Assembly (NCBI GenBank): GCA_020809705.1
Contig: CP085830.1
Location: forward strand, 1,674,001 to 1,738,000
DNA from: Calonectria ilicicola
Taxonomy: Eukaryota; Ascomycota; Sordariomycetes; Hypocreales; Nectriaceae
Length of the DNA stretch: 64,000 nucleotides
Reading direction: 5' to 3'
How positions within the stretch are numbered: position 1 is the first letter of the stretch; the number at the start of each line of letters is the position of its first letter. Under the pieces are notes generated by a model. That model was not told the origin of the DNA. It searched no databases and saw only the letters and a list, made by a program, of their open reading frames with translations. The position numbers were made by a program, and so were the translations under genes. Positions 21,531 to 32,914 of this stretch are shown piece by piece.

Positions 21531-23239
21531 CAAATTCCAGCCAGGTCCTCTCAGCGGTCTACCCAAGATACCGTGGAAGGAGAGAGCTAAACAAAATGTG
21601 ATCTACCCGCATAACTCTAGATCGCAGAGTGACACTATCCCCGATGAAAAAGCAGATCTAAAGCGAGAATAGAAGGACTTTTAGGCATTCCATAACATCG
21701 TATCCAATGGGCGAATAGGATATGCAGCCAGTGCCCACAAGACTCGGTTCAGCTGAAGCCACATCAGCTTACCGCATTTACGAGGGCGGGTGGAATGTGG
21801 ATATTCTTGGGAACCTAGACCTCCGTTCGCTAAGAAGTTGCAAAGTAGAGCCGAATAGCCTATGCGGCCCGGTTGGTTTACCGATGTGGACTTATTCGGG
21901 CCTAGGAACGGCCTTCGAATCACCAATAATTCTACCCATCTTAATCGGGGCCAGAAAAACTGGCCGGCCTACTTGCCTAATTCTAACGGTTGTGATTTGA
22001 TTCGACCACAAGAGCCATCAAGCTTGATCTAACAAAGGGCAAAACAAGAGGATCAGCAGAGAGAAAACTAAGGGCAAGTCACCAGCCATTAGAATAGTAG
22101 TCAAGCATGAAATTTAGCGTGGGCTATAATGAGTCCCATTAGGCGCGCGGGTTGAAAAGTGCGGTATTATTCGAGCCGTGCCGTAGGTTTGCGCTATGAG
22201 CCTGGCCCAGCCTTGCCAAGAATTTATCTGCAGGGGCCGAGGAGCCGGTGCCAAGGAGCCAAAGAAGCATCAGAAATAAGCAACAACTTCGAATTTCGGA
22301 ATGGATCTACAAGTGAATTCTTGTTACATTGTCGAAAAGACAGACCCAGGCGCCAAGAAAGCAATCCTGCCTCGGGTTCAAGCATGCAATACAAGAGAGG
22401 CGCCTGTCAGTAAAGTCAGAGAGAATAGGGGAGATGATAAATCTATTGCTTTTTCCTTTGTTCTTGGTAACGTCAGATCCATAGAAAAAACAAGGTTTGA
22501 AGCCGTCGCGGGCTCGGAGTCTTCAACCGTCGGAGATTTTAACCTGGATTCCCGCCAACGGGCTTGCAAGCAGGGTAGCCACAGTCTCAGTCACAACTGG
22601 ATCCATACGTAGTGCTGTGTTCAATCGACGCAAGAGGATTGGTTAATTATCGAAGTTTACCAATTACTAGGCACCAATGTGGGTTCCGGGACCAATGTGG
22701 CCCCAATACGAGCAAGAATCTAGACCCCATCATGCGCGCGCTAATCTGCAGCATCATCATATTTTGGTTGCCGCGGCAAGTTTTTGCGAAGGACGGAAGT
22801 CGGCTACACCATCATGCATTAGCATACACTCGCTTCCAGCCGCCCGAGCTCCCCCAACTTCTTATTTTGGATAGACGAGCTGCAGGCCTACCCATTTGAA
22901 GAACTTTTCTAAGCGCACACCTCTGCAGATATGCATAATTCCATTTTGCCAGTTCATGGTAAGCCATGCGCTGGCATTCGTAATTGCAACACTAGCGAAA
23001 AAATGATGACAAGATTTTTACAAGGCCAGTAGGACGAACCATTCCCTCACTGGCCCCTAATCAGTGGAGCCAACCATCGACAAAACATAAAATCAGCGCT
23101 GCTCCCATAAAAGAAAAACACCTTCGTTGCTTTCAAATAATTTCTGGATCTCTAAAATGGCTGTAACTCAAAATCACATTGAGTGCCTCGGCGCTGTTCA
23201 ATGTTAAAATGACGATCCAGCCAACACACTGCAAAGAGC
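21531..23239. other. gene-poor spacer
   Basis: About 1.7 kb with only short frames of no protein-like character. No repeats or transposon ends were recognised. A short extra 3' exon of the regulator-like gene is possible near its right end. Confidence 0.45.
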
Positions 23240-24218
23240 TTACTCTGTTCTTTTCGCACACGAAAATGTGTAGACTAATCCGCCAAGAAACCCGTTCGTG
23301 CCCAGTTTTTCCGGGCCCCCTTTTAGTGCCACAAGTTGATTCGCAGCCTGAATATGGCGTTGGCCAGCTAGCACATCACCAACGGCCACCTGCAAATGCA
23401 TTAGGTTCAAATCCCCTCCGAACTTGAATCAAAACACACCTCATCTGCAGCCAATATGATGGCCTTGGCTATACTCGTATCTCTCGGTACACCATTTATG
23501 TTTGAAATGTCACTCCTGATCGATGCCATGCACATCATTTTGTATTTCAAAGCCTTCTCCAAGTAGGGACCCTTTCCATAAAGCGCATGCAAACTGCGAC
23601 AAGCCGAGGCAAGGATCCCACTTAGCATACCGGGATCTGTCAGAGCGAGCGGTATCCACTCCATCTTTGCTCCTTGCAGGTATTCCTGAGGAGTTGGGAA
23701 GGAAGGGAGCTGAAAATTACCAGCAGGAACAACCACGCTAAGGTCTATTGTCGTCAGCCATGGTCAAATCAGCAGTATGGAACGTCACGAGACCACCTCC
23801 GGGGGTAGTCCTGGTGATTTTAATGGGGCTTTTGCTCACAATGATCGAGAAGAAAATGTTCAAACATAGAAACCGGCCTCGCGGTTGATGCGAATGGGTC
23901 TGTGGGAGCGGCTGATAGCAGGGTACAAGGATCTGGAGGTGGCAGAGCACTCGCAGCAATGACTTCGTTTCCTCTCTGATAAGATTGTATTGCTTCCCGC
24001 CTCTTTGATTCCTGGTACTTGGCCACCTGCTCATGTCTTACTCGTGCGTGGCCCTGCTTCGCGGCGTACGATCTGACCCGCTTCCGGGTGGCGCCGTTGC
24101 TAGTGCCATTGGGATGTTGCAGGAAGACGAGCCGAATGCCAGGTTCCCTGCGAGTATTCGATGGTTCCCGGGCCTTGGGCTCACCAATTTCTGGCGATTT
24201 CATCTCTAGAGTAGCCAT
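23240..24218 (-). CDS. fungal transcription-factor-domain-like protein without zinc cluster
   Basis: Three exons read leftward, 24218-23840, 23744-23440 and 23389-23240, give 277 residues. The N-terminal third is basic and Arg/Lys-rich (RKRVRSYAAKQGHARVRHEQ). It is followed by FEHFLLDHYLSVVVP, formed across intron 1, and then LPLALTDPG-like and SGILASACRSLHALYG segments. This order matches a class of Pezizomycotina proteins annotated as fungal-specific transcription factor domain proteins. No Zn2Cys6 cysteines are visible, so DNA binding is doubtful. The protein is short for the family (often 450-600 residues). It stops at a TAA overlapping a possible GTAAGC donor, so either the C-terminus is truncated or one more short exon follows. 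Confidence 0.6.
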
Positions 24219-24497
24219 TTTTAGAGTTCTACAAAGTTAGCTTATCGACTTTGACCAAAACAAGAAATCGCACAACTTGGCTATCGAGATGCTATCGCCA
24301 TATATGTAAGCAGCTGCCCCTGTCAGCCCACATCGGCTTACCGCTGGCTAAGTCGTGTTGGGCATAGTTGCCAAGACGTGCATCTTCCTAAAACGGACAT
24401 TGCAAGGGTTAACACCAGCTCTCGGGTAGGTAACCCGATACAAGTGATGGGTTGAGGATGCCTCAATATTGCTTGGTTGGGGCAGATTAAATAGATT

Positions 24498-25632
24498 ATG
24501 AGCAGTACAGTAGTTCTATATAATTCCAATCTTTTTTTAACGATTTTATCTTCATTATGGGATAATAAATCACCTTACAATCACTCTCTCGGGATTTACA
24601 ATACAACCACCGTACTCTCCTCTCACACACCATTGGGCATAGGCCAACCAACACAACTCCCAAAATATGACGTCGTTTTCGGCCCTAACTCAAACTGCAC
24701 ATTGGAAACATGCCCCCTAGAGTATAGTGTATACAAATACCGGCCAAGCCTGCCAGCCAATCTCACCTTGATAGCGTTATTCGGAATCGCCAGCATTATC
24801 CACCTCTTCTTGGGACTTCGATGGCGCACCTGGTTCTTCACCTCTTGCTCTGTGCTAGGCTGCACGAGTGCAGTTTTAGGATACGTAGGGCGCATCAAGA
24901 TGTATTATAATCCTTTTGACTTTAGCGCCTTTATGTTGCAAATCAGTATGAAACCCACAAACACTCCCCAATGAACTGATGCCAATCCCTGTTGATAGTC
25001 TGCGTCACCAGCGCCCCAGTGTATTTCTGTGCCGCCATATACGTTACTCTTGCATTTACCGTGGAATATTTGTCTCCAAATTTGTCGCGTTTCAAGCCGA
25101 AGCTTTTTTATTGGGCATTTATTCCCTGCGACTTCTTCTCGTTGGCGATTCAAGCAAGTGGTGGCGTGCTGTCAACAGTTTCATCCGGAACAAGCCAGCT
25201 CGGCGTCAATCTTGCGCTTGTAGGCCTGGCTTTTCAGCTTTTCACTATGGTTATTTTCTGTTGCCTATTGGGAGACTACCTCGTCCGTTATTTGCGGTTC
25301 AAGGGCGTTCATGCGCTAGAGCTTCGACTGAAACTGTTCCTTGGGTTTCTAAGCCTGGCGTCCTCTTGATAGCGACACGCAGTGCATACCGGCTAGTTGA
25401 ACTGAACCAAGGGTATACTGGCCGATTCATCCGAGACGAGGGTCTTTTTATTGGTCTAGAGGGAGTGTGAGTATAATTTTCTGGACATCTTGTGGAAAGC
25501 ATCAACTAACTTACCTCTGTTTACAGGCTCATTGTGCTTGCCACATATTTTCTTATGATTGGGCATCCAGGACTCGTGTTTTCTCGCAACATGTCGGGGA
25601 GCGTACCATTGCAGGATATGGTGGCGGCATGA
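24498..25632 (+). pseudogene. RTA1-like membrane protein with a frameshift
   Basis: Exons 24498-24945, 24999-25466 and 25527-25632 assemble an RTA1/RTM1-type seven-helix protein. Family marks are GYVGRIKMYYNPF, then the joined QIICVTSAPVYFCAAIY across intron 1, later RSAYRLVELNQGY, and a last helix starting GLEGVLIVLATYF. Yeast relatives act in lipid translocation or resistance to toxic compounds at the plasma membrane. Inside exon 2 the frame changes once: up to about 25355 it reads LFLGFLSLA, afterwards LLIATRSAYR. One missing base between about 25343 and 25366 explains it, and no intron fits. Without correction the product ends SLASS and loses its last two helices. It is therefore a young pseudogene or carries a sequencing error. 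Confidence 0.75.
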
Positions 25633-25745
25633 TTGGCACCCATAAAAATAGTAAGGTTAATATTATCCATTCGTGTATGAGATTGTGGTCTAGAGGCTAG
25701 CATACAGATCAAACCCAAGCTTCCTCTATGCGATCCCATTCACTT

Positions 25746-26429
25746 TTACTCATCAAGTGCTTTGTTGGCAAGCGCATCAGCCTCCTTGTTCATCTCCCGC
25801 GGAACGTGCCAGAACTTAAAAACCAACCCCCCGTCATCGCCATAGGTCAAGTCTTCAACGCGGTCGTAAATGTCCTTCAGTATTTGATAGTGGGCCACAG
25901 GCTTGCTGTTGGAGTTGTATCCACCATCGTCGATCCAATCCTGCATCCACTCCGACATGGATCTCACTAGGTTCAGCGAGTCTGACACAATGTAGTATTC
26001 CATCAACGAAATGTCCTTTGATAGGTTGTTCCGAATGATACGCAGCGCCTGCGACAGCGCCTCAATCTCAGCGCGGTTGCTCGTCTGAGCCTGATCCTGG
26101 GGTAGCCGTCCATATGCGTTGTGGGGAGACCCCGGCCCAACGTAGACGCCCCAGCCTGCGCGCGCGTTCGGGGTTCCGTTTCCACGACAGGCGCCGTCGA
26201 TGGAGATGACGACAGTCGCCTTGTCGAGCTCAAGGGCGCCGGTTCTCGGGTGGATGACTTGCAGCTACGAAACCTTTTTACTGGGCGTGTAGGTGATTAG
26301 GTCGCTTTGGGCAACGCGGCGGTGCATCGGGCTATACTCAGGAACGAAGCGACGCTCAATCTCCTCACCGTCTTTGTTGACTGGTGCGCCATCTCCAACG
26401 TCCAAGGAAAATGGTGGATAGAACGACAT
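25746..26429 (-). pseudogene. RNase H-fold protein with an in-frame TAG at codon 55
   Basis: A single frame from an ATG at 26429 (MSFYPPFSLDVGDG) to a stop at 25746 spans 227 codons plus stop and is open except for TAG at 26267-26265. Downstream lies a complete RNase H domain: SIDGACRGNG with the first Asp, SNRAEIEAL with Glu, YYIVSDSLNLV with Asp, and HVPREMNKEADALANKA with the last Asp. All four acidic metal ligands are thus present. Such domains cut RNA in RNA-DNA hybrids; stand-alone fungal members of this type are poorly studied. I found no splice pair that removes the TAG and keeps frame. No ATG lies between the TAG and the first catalytic Asp. Nonsense mutation, sequence error or mRNA editing are the options. 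Confidence 0.75.
26265..26267 (-). other. premature TAG codon in RNase H-like frame
   Basis: Codons read GTT TCG TAG CTG CAA on the minus strand. The same frame continues into the conserved catalytic core, so the stop is isolated rather than part of general decay. Confidence 0.8.
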
Positions 26430-27129
26430 TTTGAGGGAGGGGGATGTAATCTGTTGAGGTCTGGTGCTTGGAAGTGAAGGAGTAGAGCTGGAACAAAATC
26501 GCAGTGAGGGGTCCAGGAGGAGACTTACAGAGGGGTTTATTGGCTACTCCATCAGCATGCATGCATGCATAAACTATGGCTACGTGAGGTGGGGGCAAGC
26601 GACTCATCACTTGTTTGCAGACTCTCGTGAAACCTATCTCTGGTTGTACAAGGGCTTATAAACCCTTACGACTACTCAGCCCCTCACTAAACCAACACGC
26701 TTGAGGTGCGCATTGCCAAGCAGAAGGTTAAATGAATGGTATTAGATGCAAGAAAAATATGATCTTGACGCGCTAAAATTGCAGTGAAGGGTGGGTCAAT
26801 CACTTCAGTTAGTTCCATTTCAATCACTCTCGAGGAAGTCAGTAGAATTTGAAAGTAATCCTTTCATTTAGCCATGTAAAATGACGTCTTTTAACACTCC
26901 TTTGTAGATGTAACGCCTCGAAACTCCGCCTTTAAACCAGCCATTTAGCTCCCCAACTCACAGTGGCACGCAATTATCTGTTATGCGCTCATGCCCACTA
27001 GGGCATCCCTTTTCAAAGGCTGAAACCATTCTCCTGCCAACATTGTACAGACCCAACACACCATGTATATATCCCGCAGACCCTCGGTAATCACGATATT
27101 ACCACACAAACTAATCCAGCCATCTATCA
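26430..27129. other. spacer between RNase H-like gene and MSH6
   Basis: About 700 bp containing the RNase H-like promoter and the MSH6 3' flank. It includes a TGCATGCATGCATGCAT run near 26555. No gene seen. The left, lesion-rich part of the window ends here. Confidence 0.5.
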
Positions 27130-30100
27130 TTACAAAGCCTCAATGGCCTTCACCAGGACGTCCAAACCCTTGGGCGTCATGTCGCCCTTGTCCCCGAGAA
27201 GAGCGCCGATATCGCTCAAGATGCCCAAAGGAATATAGCATCCAGTCTTGGCCTTGTCGAGGCTGTCCTTGAGCTTGCTGGTGTGCTCCCATTCCTTTGC
27301 CGCCACTTCAGCCCTCTCGATAACTCGGTTGGAGATACCGCACATGGCAGCGCAGTGCATACCGAAACTGCCCTCAGCAACGCCATCTTCAAGCTTGTAC
27401 AAGAAAGTGACACGGCGCTCCTCATCGTCGACATGAATCTGCATCCTTCGGGCTCGAATCTCAGGATGGTTCTCAAACTCGGTGGCGAGGGAATGGTAAT
27501 GGGTTGCAAAGTATCCGACGCAGCCAATATGTGTGGCTACGTGATGGAGTACGGCTTGAGCTACAGCAACACCATCATACGAGCTAGTTCCACGACCAAG
27601 TTCGTCAAGAATGACAAGGGAGCGTGGTGTGGCTTCCGAAAGGATCTTCTTGGTTTCAGAAAGCTCGACGAAGAAGGTGGATTGGGCGGCAAAAATGTTG
27701 TCGTTGGCTCCTAGACGCGACATGATACGGTCAACTGGAGTAAGACGCGCTGAAACAGATGGTACATAGCAACCAATCTGGGCCATGATAACTGCGATAC
27801 AAGACTACATGGATGTTAGTGACTGGTTATTTCTTCTAAAAGTTGTCAGACTTACCATTCGAAGCACGGTAGACTTTCCGGCCGCGTTTGCACCGGTCAG
27901 GAGGTTAATCTTGGCCTGCTCTCCTCCAAGCTTGATATCGTTGGGGATGAAGTCGTCCACAGTGTTCATCATGCAGGGGTGTCGCAATTCCTCAAAATCG
28001 ATCGTGCTACGCTCCTGATCAACGAACTCAGGTCGGCAACTGGGGTGGCCGAGAGAGGATGAAGCCTTGGCCAAGCTGACGAGACAGTCAAGCTGAGACA
28101 CAATCTTGATGGCCTGCAGCCACGTCTCGTAGTCGACATCAAACTTTTGGAAGAACCTCTGGGCAACATCTCGCACAAGCTGCGAGTGTGTCTCCTCGGC
28201 TTCTTGGAGCTCTCGAACGAGCTTGCTAAGCTCGGGAAAGTACCATCGTTTGACGGCCTGTGTGGCCGACATTTGGCGCCAGCTAGACGGGACCTTTACA
28301 CTCTTTGGTGCCTCTATCTGGTAAATCTCCTTGCCGATGTCAGTGAATTTGAGGGTTTTGCACTTGAACTCCTTCTTCTTCTCGTTCAAAAGTTCCGATA
28401 GCTGCTCCTTAATCTCATCAATGCGGTCAAGGCTCTGATCGAAATCTTCATCAATGCCTCGCTCTGGAACCAGAAGCTTCTCATCCCGGGCCCGACGACG
28501 ATCAAAAGCGGACTTCCAGTAACTGAGCGGCTCCTCGAGACCAGGCATTGAGGAGATGAGACGGTCGACGAGACCGTTTCCGCCCTTGAAGGCACCAAGC
28601 AGACCCATAGTATACTCGATTTGCTCAAAACCTTCAAGAACTCGAACAAAGTCCTCAGGCTTGCAAGCACCAGCATGAATTCGGGAGATGAGACGCTCCA
28701 AGTCAGGCATCTTGGCGAGCTGGGAAGCAAACTGCTCGCGAACCGTCTGATCAGCATTGAGCATCTCGACGGCATCAAGACGCTCATTGATGCGCTCGAT
28801 ATTGCAAAGAGGATGAGCAACCCATGAACGGAATAGTCGCTTGCCAAAAGGCGTCACACACTTGTTGAGAAGACTGAACAATGTACCCTCAGTGCCAGCA
28901 TTGACTGAGTTGGAAAAGATTTCAAGGTTGATGAGCGTCTGGCCGTCGAGGATCAAAGTGCCGTTGCCTTGAATGGGGTTGTATGCCTCAAAGTTGCCCT
29001 GGGACAAGAGAGGCTGCTCTAACTTGAGGAAGCGGAGATAGGACACAAGAGCTCCAATGGCAGACATGACGAGATCATTGTCCTTGTGCTTTTCGAGTGC
29101 CTCGGGCCAATCTCGCTTTCCGCCGTCGCTATTGACGAAGTAACCACCACAGTCAAGCTCGCGACGAGCAGTGTCGGCCTCCCAAAACTCGGTGCCGGGC
29201 TTTAGGTGGGTCCAGATGGTGGTGGGACTGGTATTGTTCTTGAGAATACGGAGAGCCTTGGTGGAAAGGTGCGATTTCTCAAGGAGCAATTCGCGAGGGG
29301 TGGTTTGGGCAACCAGCGTCTCAAATTTGGTCAAGTCAACGTCATCGACGAAGCTCGAAAGGTAGAACCGACCAGTAGCAGTATCGGCAAAGGCAATGCC
29401 AAAAGCAGGTAAGTCATCAATGACAGATTCCTTGATAGCAACACAGTACGACGCATTGTCGTCTTGGAGCATGCCACCGTCCACGAGTGTACCAGCGGTG
29501 AGGACACAGGCAAGCTCACGACAGATGACCTTGTCTGCCTTCTTACCCGACCTTTCCTCTCGCTCTCGCATCTCCTTGCCCAGATTGGTCTCCTTCTGGT
29601 CGACGCGGGCGACCTTGTACTGCTTGGCGATGAATTGGTTGACCCAGTAGTCCAGAGAACTCTCAGGAACTCCGACCATTCGCATGTTTACACGGTCGGT
29701 CATCTTGAAGTCAAACTCTTGGTGACCAATAGTGGCGTCATTTTCGTAGAGCTCGTAGAATTTGCCCTTCTTGAAAAAGAGAATGGTGTCCCACAGGTTT
29801 TGCTTAATCTCCCAGTACTGCTTCTCAAAGGGAGAGAATTTGTTCCAAGCCATTGGTGGGATGTAGATGCTTCGCTTATCGTACTCGGGGTCGTCTGGTG
29901 TTCGCTTCTCCTTGTCCATGATCTTGGCGAGCCATGGATATCTGTCTTCGGGTTCCCTAGTGTGTGCCTTTTGCTTCAGGCTGGGATCCCGTGCAGCACG
30001 TTCTGCAGGCTTCATGACTGGGTTCCTCTCGGTAGAGGCAGGGTTGTAACTCCACTGAGTTGCAGTAGAAGTTTCGGGGATGTCGTCCATTGACTCGTCA

Positions 30101-30917
30101 TCATCAATAGGAATTCGCTTGCGCTCAGGTTGTTCTGGGGCCAACGAGATATTTGATCGCTTTCTCGAAACCTGGGGCTTGGATGGGCGCTTGCGCTTCT
30201 TAGATCGAGAGGCATCCTCGTCGGACTCGTCGGATACAACAAAGTCGCCCATGTCATCTGTACTCGTTAGTGGGATGTTTCAATGCTACCGGCGGGGAAC
30301 TAACCATCTTCTTCCTCAGGGGCATCGCCATCCTCGTCATATTCATCCTCGTCTTTCACGACAAGTCGTGCTCGTGAACGGCGACGAGAAATCGCAGCAC
30401 TGTACTGGAAAGGATCTTCCTCATCGGAGGACTCGGCGTAACTAACGACCTTTTTGACCTGCAAAGCCCTCATTAGTCTATGATCTGAGCTATCGCGCCT
30501 AGAGACACTTACCTTGCGAGTCGGACTGCTAGGGAGAATGTCCTTCTTGACTTCAACCTCCATGTTCTCGTCGTCTTGCGGGCTTGGGGGCTCGATGGCG
30601 TCGCTACTGGGCACGGGAGTTGAGAGCTTGACTGAAGCCTTGATGGCAGACTTTGGGGTGGCCTTGGGTGTGGCCTTAGGAGTGGCCTTGGGAAGGGCGT
30701 TGGCTTTTGTCGTCTCCTTTAGGGTCGACTTTGGTTTTGGCGTCGGGGTGACCTTGGAGAGGGGTGATGAAGCTGGAGCAGCCGGCGTTGAGGGTGCAGC
30801 TTTCTGGAAAAAGGAAACAATAGATCTTTGCTTGGCCGAGGACGAGGCGGCAGCTGGCTTGGTGGCCTTTTTCGCAGGCGTCCGCGCCGCTGCCGCTGCA
30901 GTCTTTTCGCTTGCCAT
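27130..30917 (-). CDS. msh6: DNA mismatch repair protein MSH6
   Basis: Four exons read leftward, 30917-30513, 30458-30305, 30257-27856 and 27804-27130, give 1211 residues, a normal MSH6 size. The disordered N-terminus carries a PCNA-binding box QRSIVSFF at residues 30-37, then Lys/Pro/Thr-rich repeats (ATPK three times) and acidic tracts. The mismatch-recognition domain has KFYELYEND with the Phe-X-Glu that contacts the mismatch, specific to MSH6 in the MSH2-MSH6 dimer. The C-terminal ATPase has Walker A GANAAGKST, interrupted shortly after by the last intron, and Walker B VILDELGRGTS. The role is nuclear recognition of base-base mismatches and small loops. All frames are intact, in contrast to the genes to the left. 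Confidence 0.97.
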
Positions 30918-31645
30918 TATCACGGTGGCAGCCACTGGCGGGATAGCGACGGATATTAGAGAATGATTGGATGGGATGATAATCCGACGCAGTGAATCAC
31001 GAAATAGCAAATAAAAAAGACAAAAAAGACGTTGCACGACTAGTCGACTAGGTCAGAGACAATGAGTGTGACGGGGACGGATAGAAGACAGAATATCTGG
31101 CAGTGGGGACGGATCTTTAATGAGCGACCAAGAGGACCATGGTCAAGATCGATCGCGTCGTGGAAGGGAGGGCGCGTGCGCGTTTTCGCGTAAAGATATT
31201 TCTTTTTCTGGGGAGTAGTAGTGGGGCACGGCAGTTACCTGCACTCACTGGGCGCAGCACCAGTGGCTTACAAGGGCCTACAAGGGGCAGATTGGGGCCA
31301 CTGTAACCCTTCGCGACAGCGGCTGATAAGGATAGACGGCGTGCACGCACCACCGCGCTGTTGCCATGGACACTTTTCATCTCGACTCTGATATTCATTT
31401 GCTCGTGCAGTAAAAGGGGATGTGGCAATTAGTAACCAATTTCTTTGCATCCTGGCATGTATTGCGTGACCGTTCAAATTTTATTATTAAGCCTTGGTTC
31501 GTTCTCAATTACGAACGAGCCTGTGTTTTCTATCCTTCGTCTCTTCGTGACCGCTCAACAAATAAACAAAAACCCATACACATGCACGCATGTACTTGTT
31601 GCAGTCATGCATGCATCTGGCTAGCCCTCCTCCCTGCATTGCTCA
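30918..31645. other. spacer between MSH6 and FAD monooxygenase
   Basis: About 730 bp holding the MSH6 promoter and the monooxygenase 3' end, with a CATGCATGCAT run near 31608. No gene seen. Confidence 0.5.
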
Positions 31646-32914
31646 TCAACGCCGTCCCATAACCCAGCACATAAACCTGCCCGCCATCAACATGAACCAA
31701 AACATCCAGGCCTGTAAGCCCGTGCTGTGTCCCTCCTTGAGTCGCGCCCTCGAATTCTTGAGGATAGCCATGGCCCTGGGCACCGCCGATTTGTCGTATG
31801 CTGTAACGGCCTCGCCCAGTGACGTAGCTTTACAAACCTGCTCAGCCAAATCCCAGGCATCCGCCAACGCGAGGTTGGCCCCGTACCCCGCAAAGGGGCT
31901 AACGGCGTGATTGGCGTCGCCAATGAAGATGACTGGCAGCTCGTCTAGCTTCTCGTGCCCAAACGGCTCCTTGTCTCTTGCATTGATCGACAGCACAGTC
32001 TTGCGGTCTGTGTGTGCCACAATGGTCTTGAAAGGCTCCTGGAACACAGAGCCCAACTCGAGGCCCCGGTCAATGACGGCCTGGACCTGCTCGGCATTGT
32101 CCAGATCGAGCGGGGGTGTCTGGGTATTCTCCATGTGGCCAAGTGCCCACACCACACTGTGCTTGTCAACCGGTGAATAGAAACATGTAACTCCAGTGCC
32201 GGAAAGCATAAATCCCCAGTCCTGGTCCAGAGGTTTCGGTGGAGCTCCCTCGAACCGCGAAACACCTCCACGGAGAATTGCCCCCGCAAACTGGAGGTTG
32301 TCATCTGGTCGTAGACATGAGCGGAGCTTGCTGTTTGCTCCGTCGGCCGCAATGAGTATGTCACAGTCCTCTTCGGTGATTATTTCATCTTCTCCCGTTC
32401 CTCTGGCCACTTGTACTCGGACCCGGCCGTTTTCAAGGCGTCGGGCGGATAAGCACTTGGCACCCCACTGAACGGAATCGTCGGGACCGAAGCCATCATG
32501 AATGACCTGTCGGAGGTCTTTCCGGGCAATGCGGATACTGGATGCTGGCAGTCCTTCAACAGGCGGTCGGGAAAGCTTGAGCTGCTCCTTCCAGTCGGGG
32601 CCCCAAATCTTGAAAGCCCCAGAACCGTCCAAACCAGAGATGGCCTTTTCTAGTGTCTGTTCAAGAAGCCCAAGATTTCGAAGAGCCAACAGTCCACCTG
32701 TAGCGCTGTGACCGACGAGTGATAGTGTATAAGTTTCGCGCTGGGCTGAGATCTCTTGAGAGTCACGGTCGTAGAGGTGGATGGTTGGTGGCTTCCAGGC
32801 TGGATCCCATAATTTTCGGAGGCCAATAATGAATGCAGAACCGGCCACACCACCGCCGGCCACGATGATGGTCTTTCCTTCGAGGAAATGGTGGGATGTA
32901 CTGTCGTGGTCCAT
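31646..32914 (-). CDS. FAD-dependent monooxygenase (group A, salicylate hydroxylase-like)
   Basis: One exon of 422 residues. Near the N-terminus IIVAGGGVAGSAF forms the GxGxxG FAD dinucleotide fold. The central ILIAADGANSKLR is the DG motif, and VIFIGDANHAVSPFAGYGAN is the GD motif that binds the FAD ribityl chain. These three in this order define flavoprotein aromatic hydroxylases that use NAD(P)H and oxygen. The last 20 or so residues (WMFWFMLMAGRFMCW) are hydrophobic and may anchor the enzyme to a membrane. The gene follows MSH6 on the same strand and has no biosynthetic neighbours, so substrate is open; fungal relatives act on phenolic acids or on secondary metabolites. Confidence 0.9.
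   Translation of the reverse strand: MDHDSTSHHFLEGKTIIVAGGGVAGSAFIIGLRKLWDPAWKPPTIHLYDRDSQEISAQRETYTLSLVGHSATGGLLALRNLGLLEQTLEKAISGLDGSGAFKIWGPDWKEQLKLSRPPVEGLPASSIRIARKDLRQVIHDGFGPDDSVQWGAKCLSARRLENGRVRVQVARGTGEDEIITEEDCDILIAADGANSKLRSCLRPDDNLQFAGAILRGGVSRFEGAPPKPLDQDWGFMLSGTGVTCFYSPVDKHSVVWALGHMENTQTPPLDLDNAEQVQAVIDRGLELGSVFQEPFKTIVAHTDRKTVLSINARDKEPFGHEKLDELPVIFIGDANHAVSPFAGYGANLALADAWDLAEQVCKATSLGEAVTAYDKSAVPRAMAILKNSRARLKEGHSTGLQAWMFWFMLMAGRFMCWVMGRR

Noticed and set aside
21531..23239. Degenerate transposon in the gene-poor spacer
   Set aside because: No terminal repeats, transposase or reverse-transcriptase motifs could be recognised by eye. RIP indices could not be computed.
25343..25349. 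GGGTTTC slippery-like heptamer near the RTA1 frame change
   Set aside because: The codon register is wrong for -1 slippage (codons read GGG TTT), so programmed shifting is not supported.
26265..26330. Intron removing the TAG in the RNase H-like gene
   Set aside because: GTGAGG and GTAAAA donors exist nearby, but every donor-acceptor pair I tried changes the frame of the conserved downstream domain.
29464..30093. 209-codon frame antisense to MSH6
   Set aside because: Shadow of MSH6 coding sequence, with no independent support.
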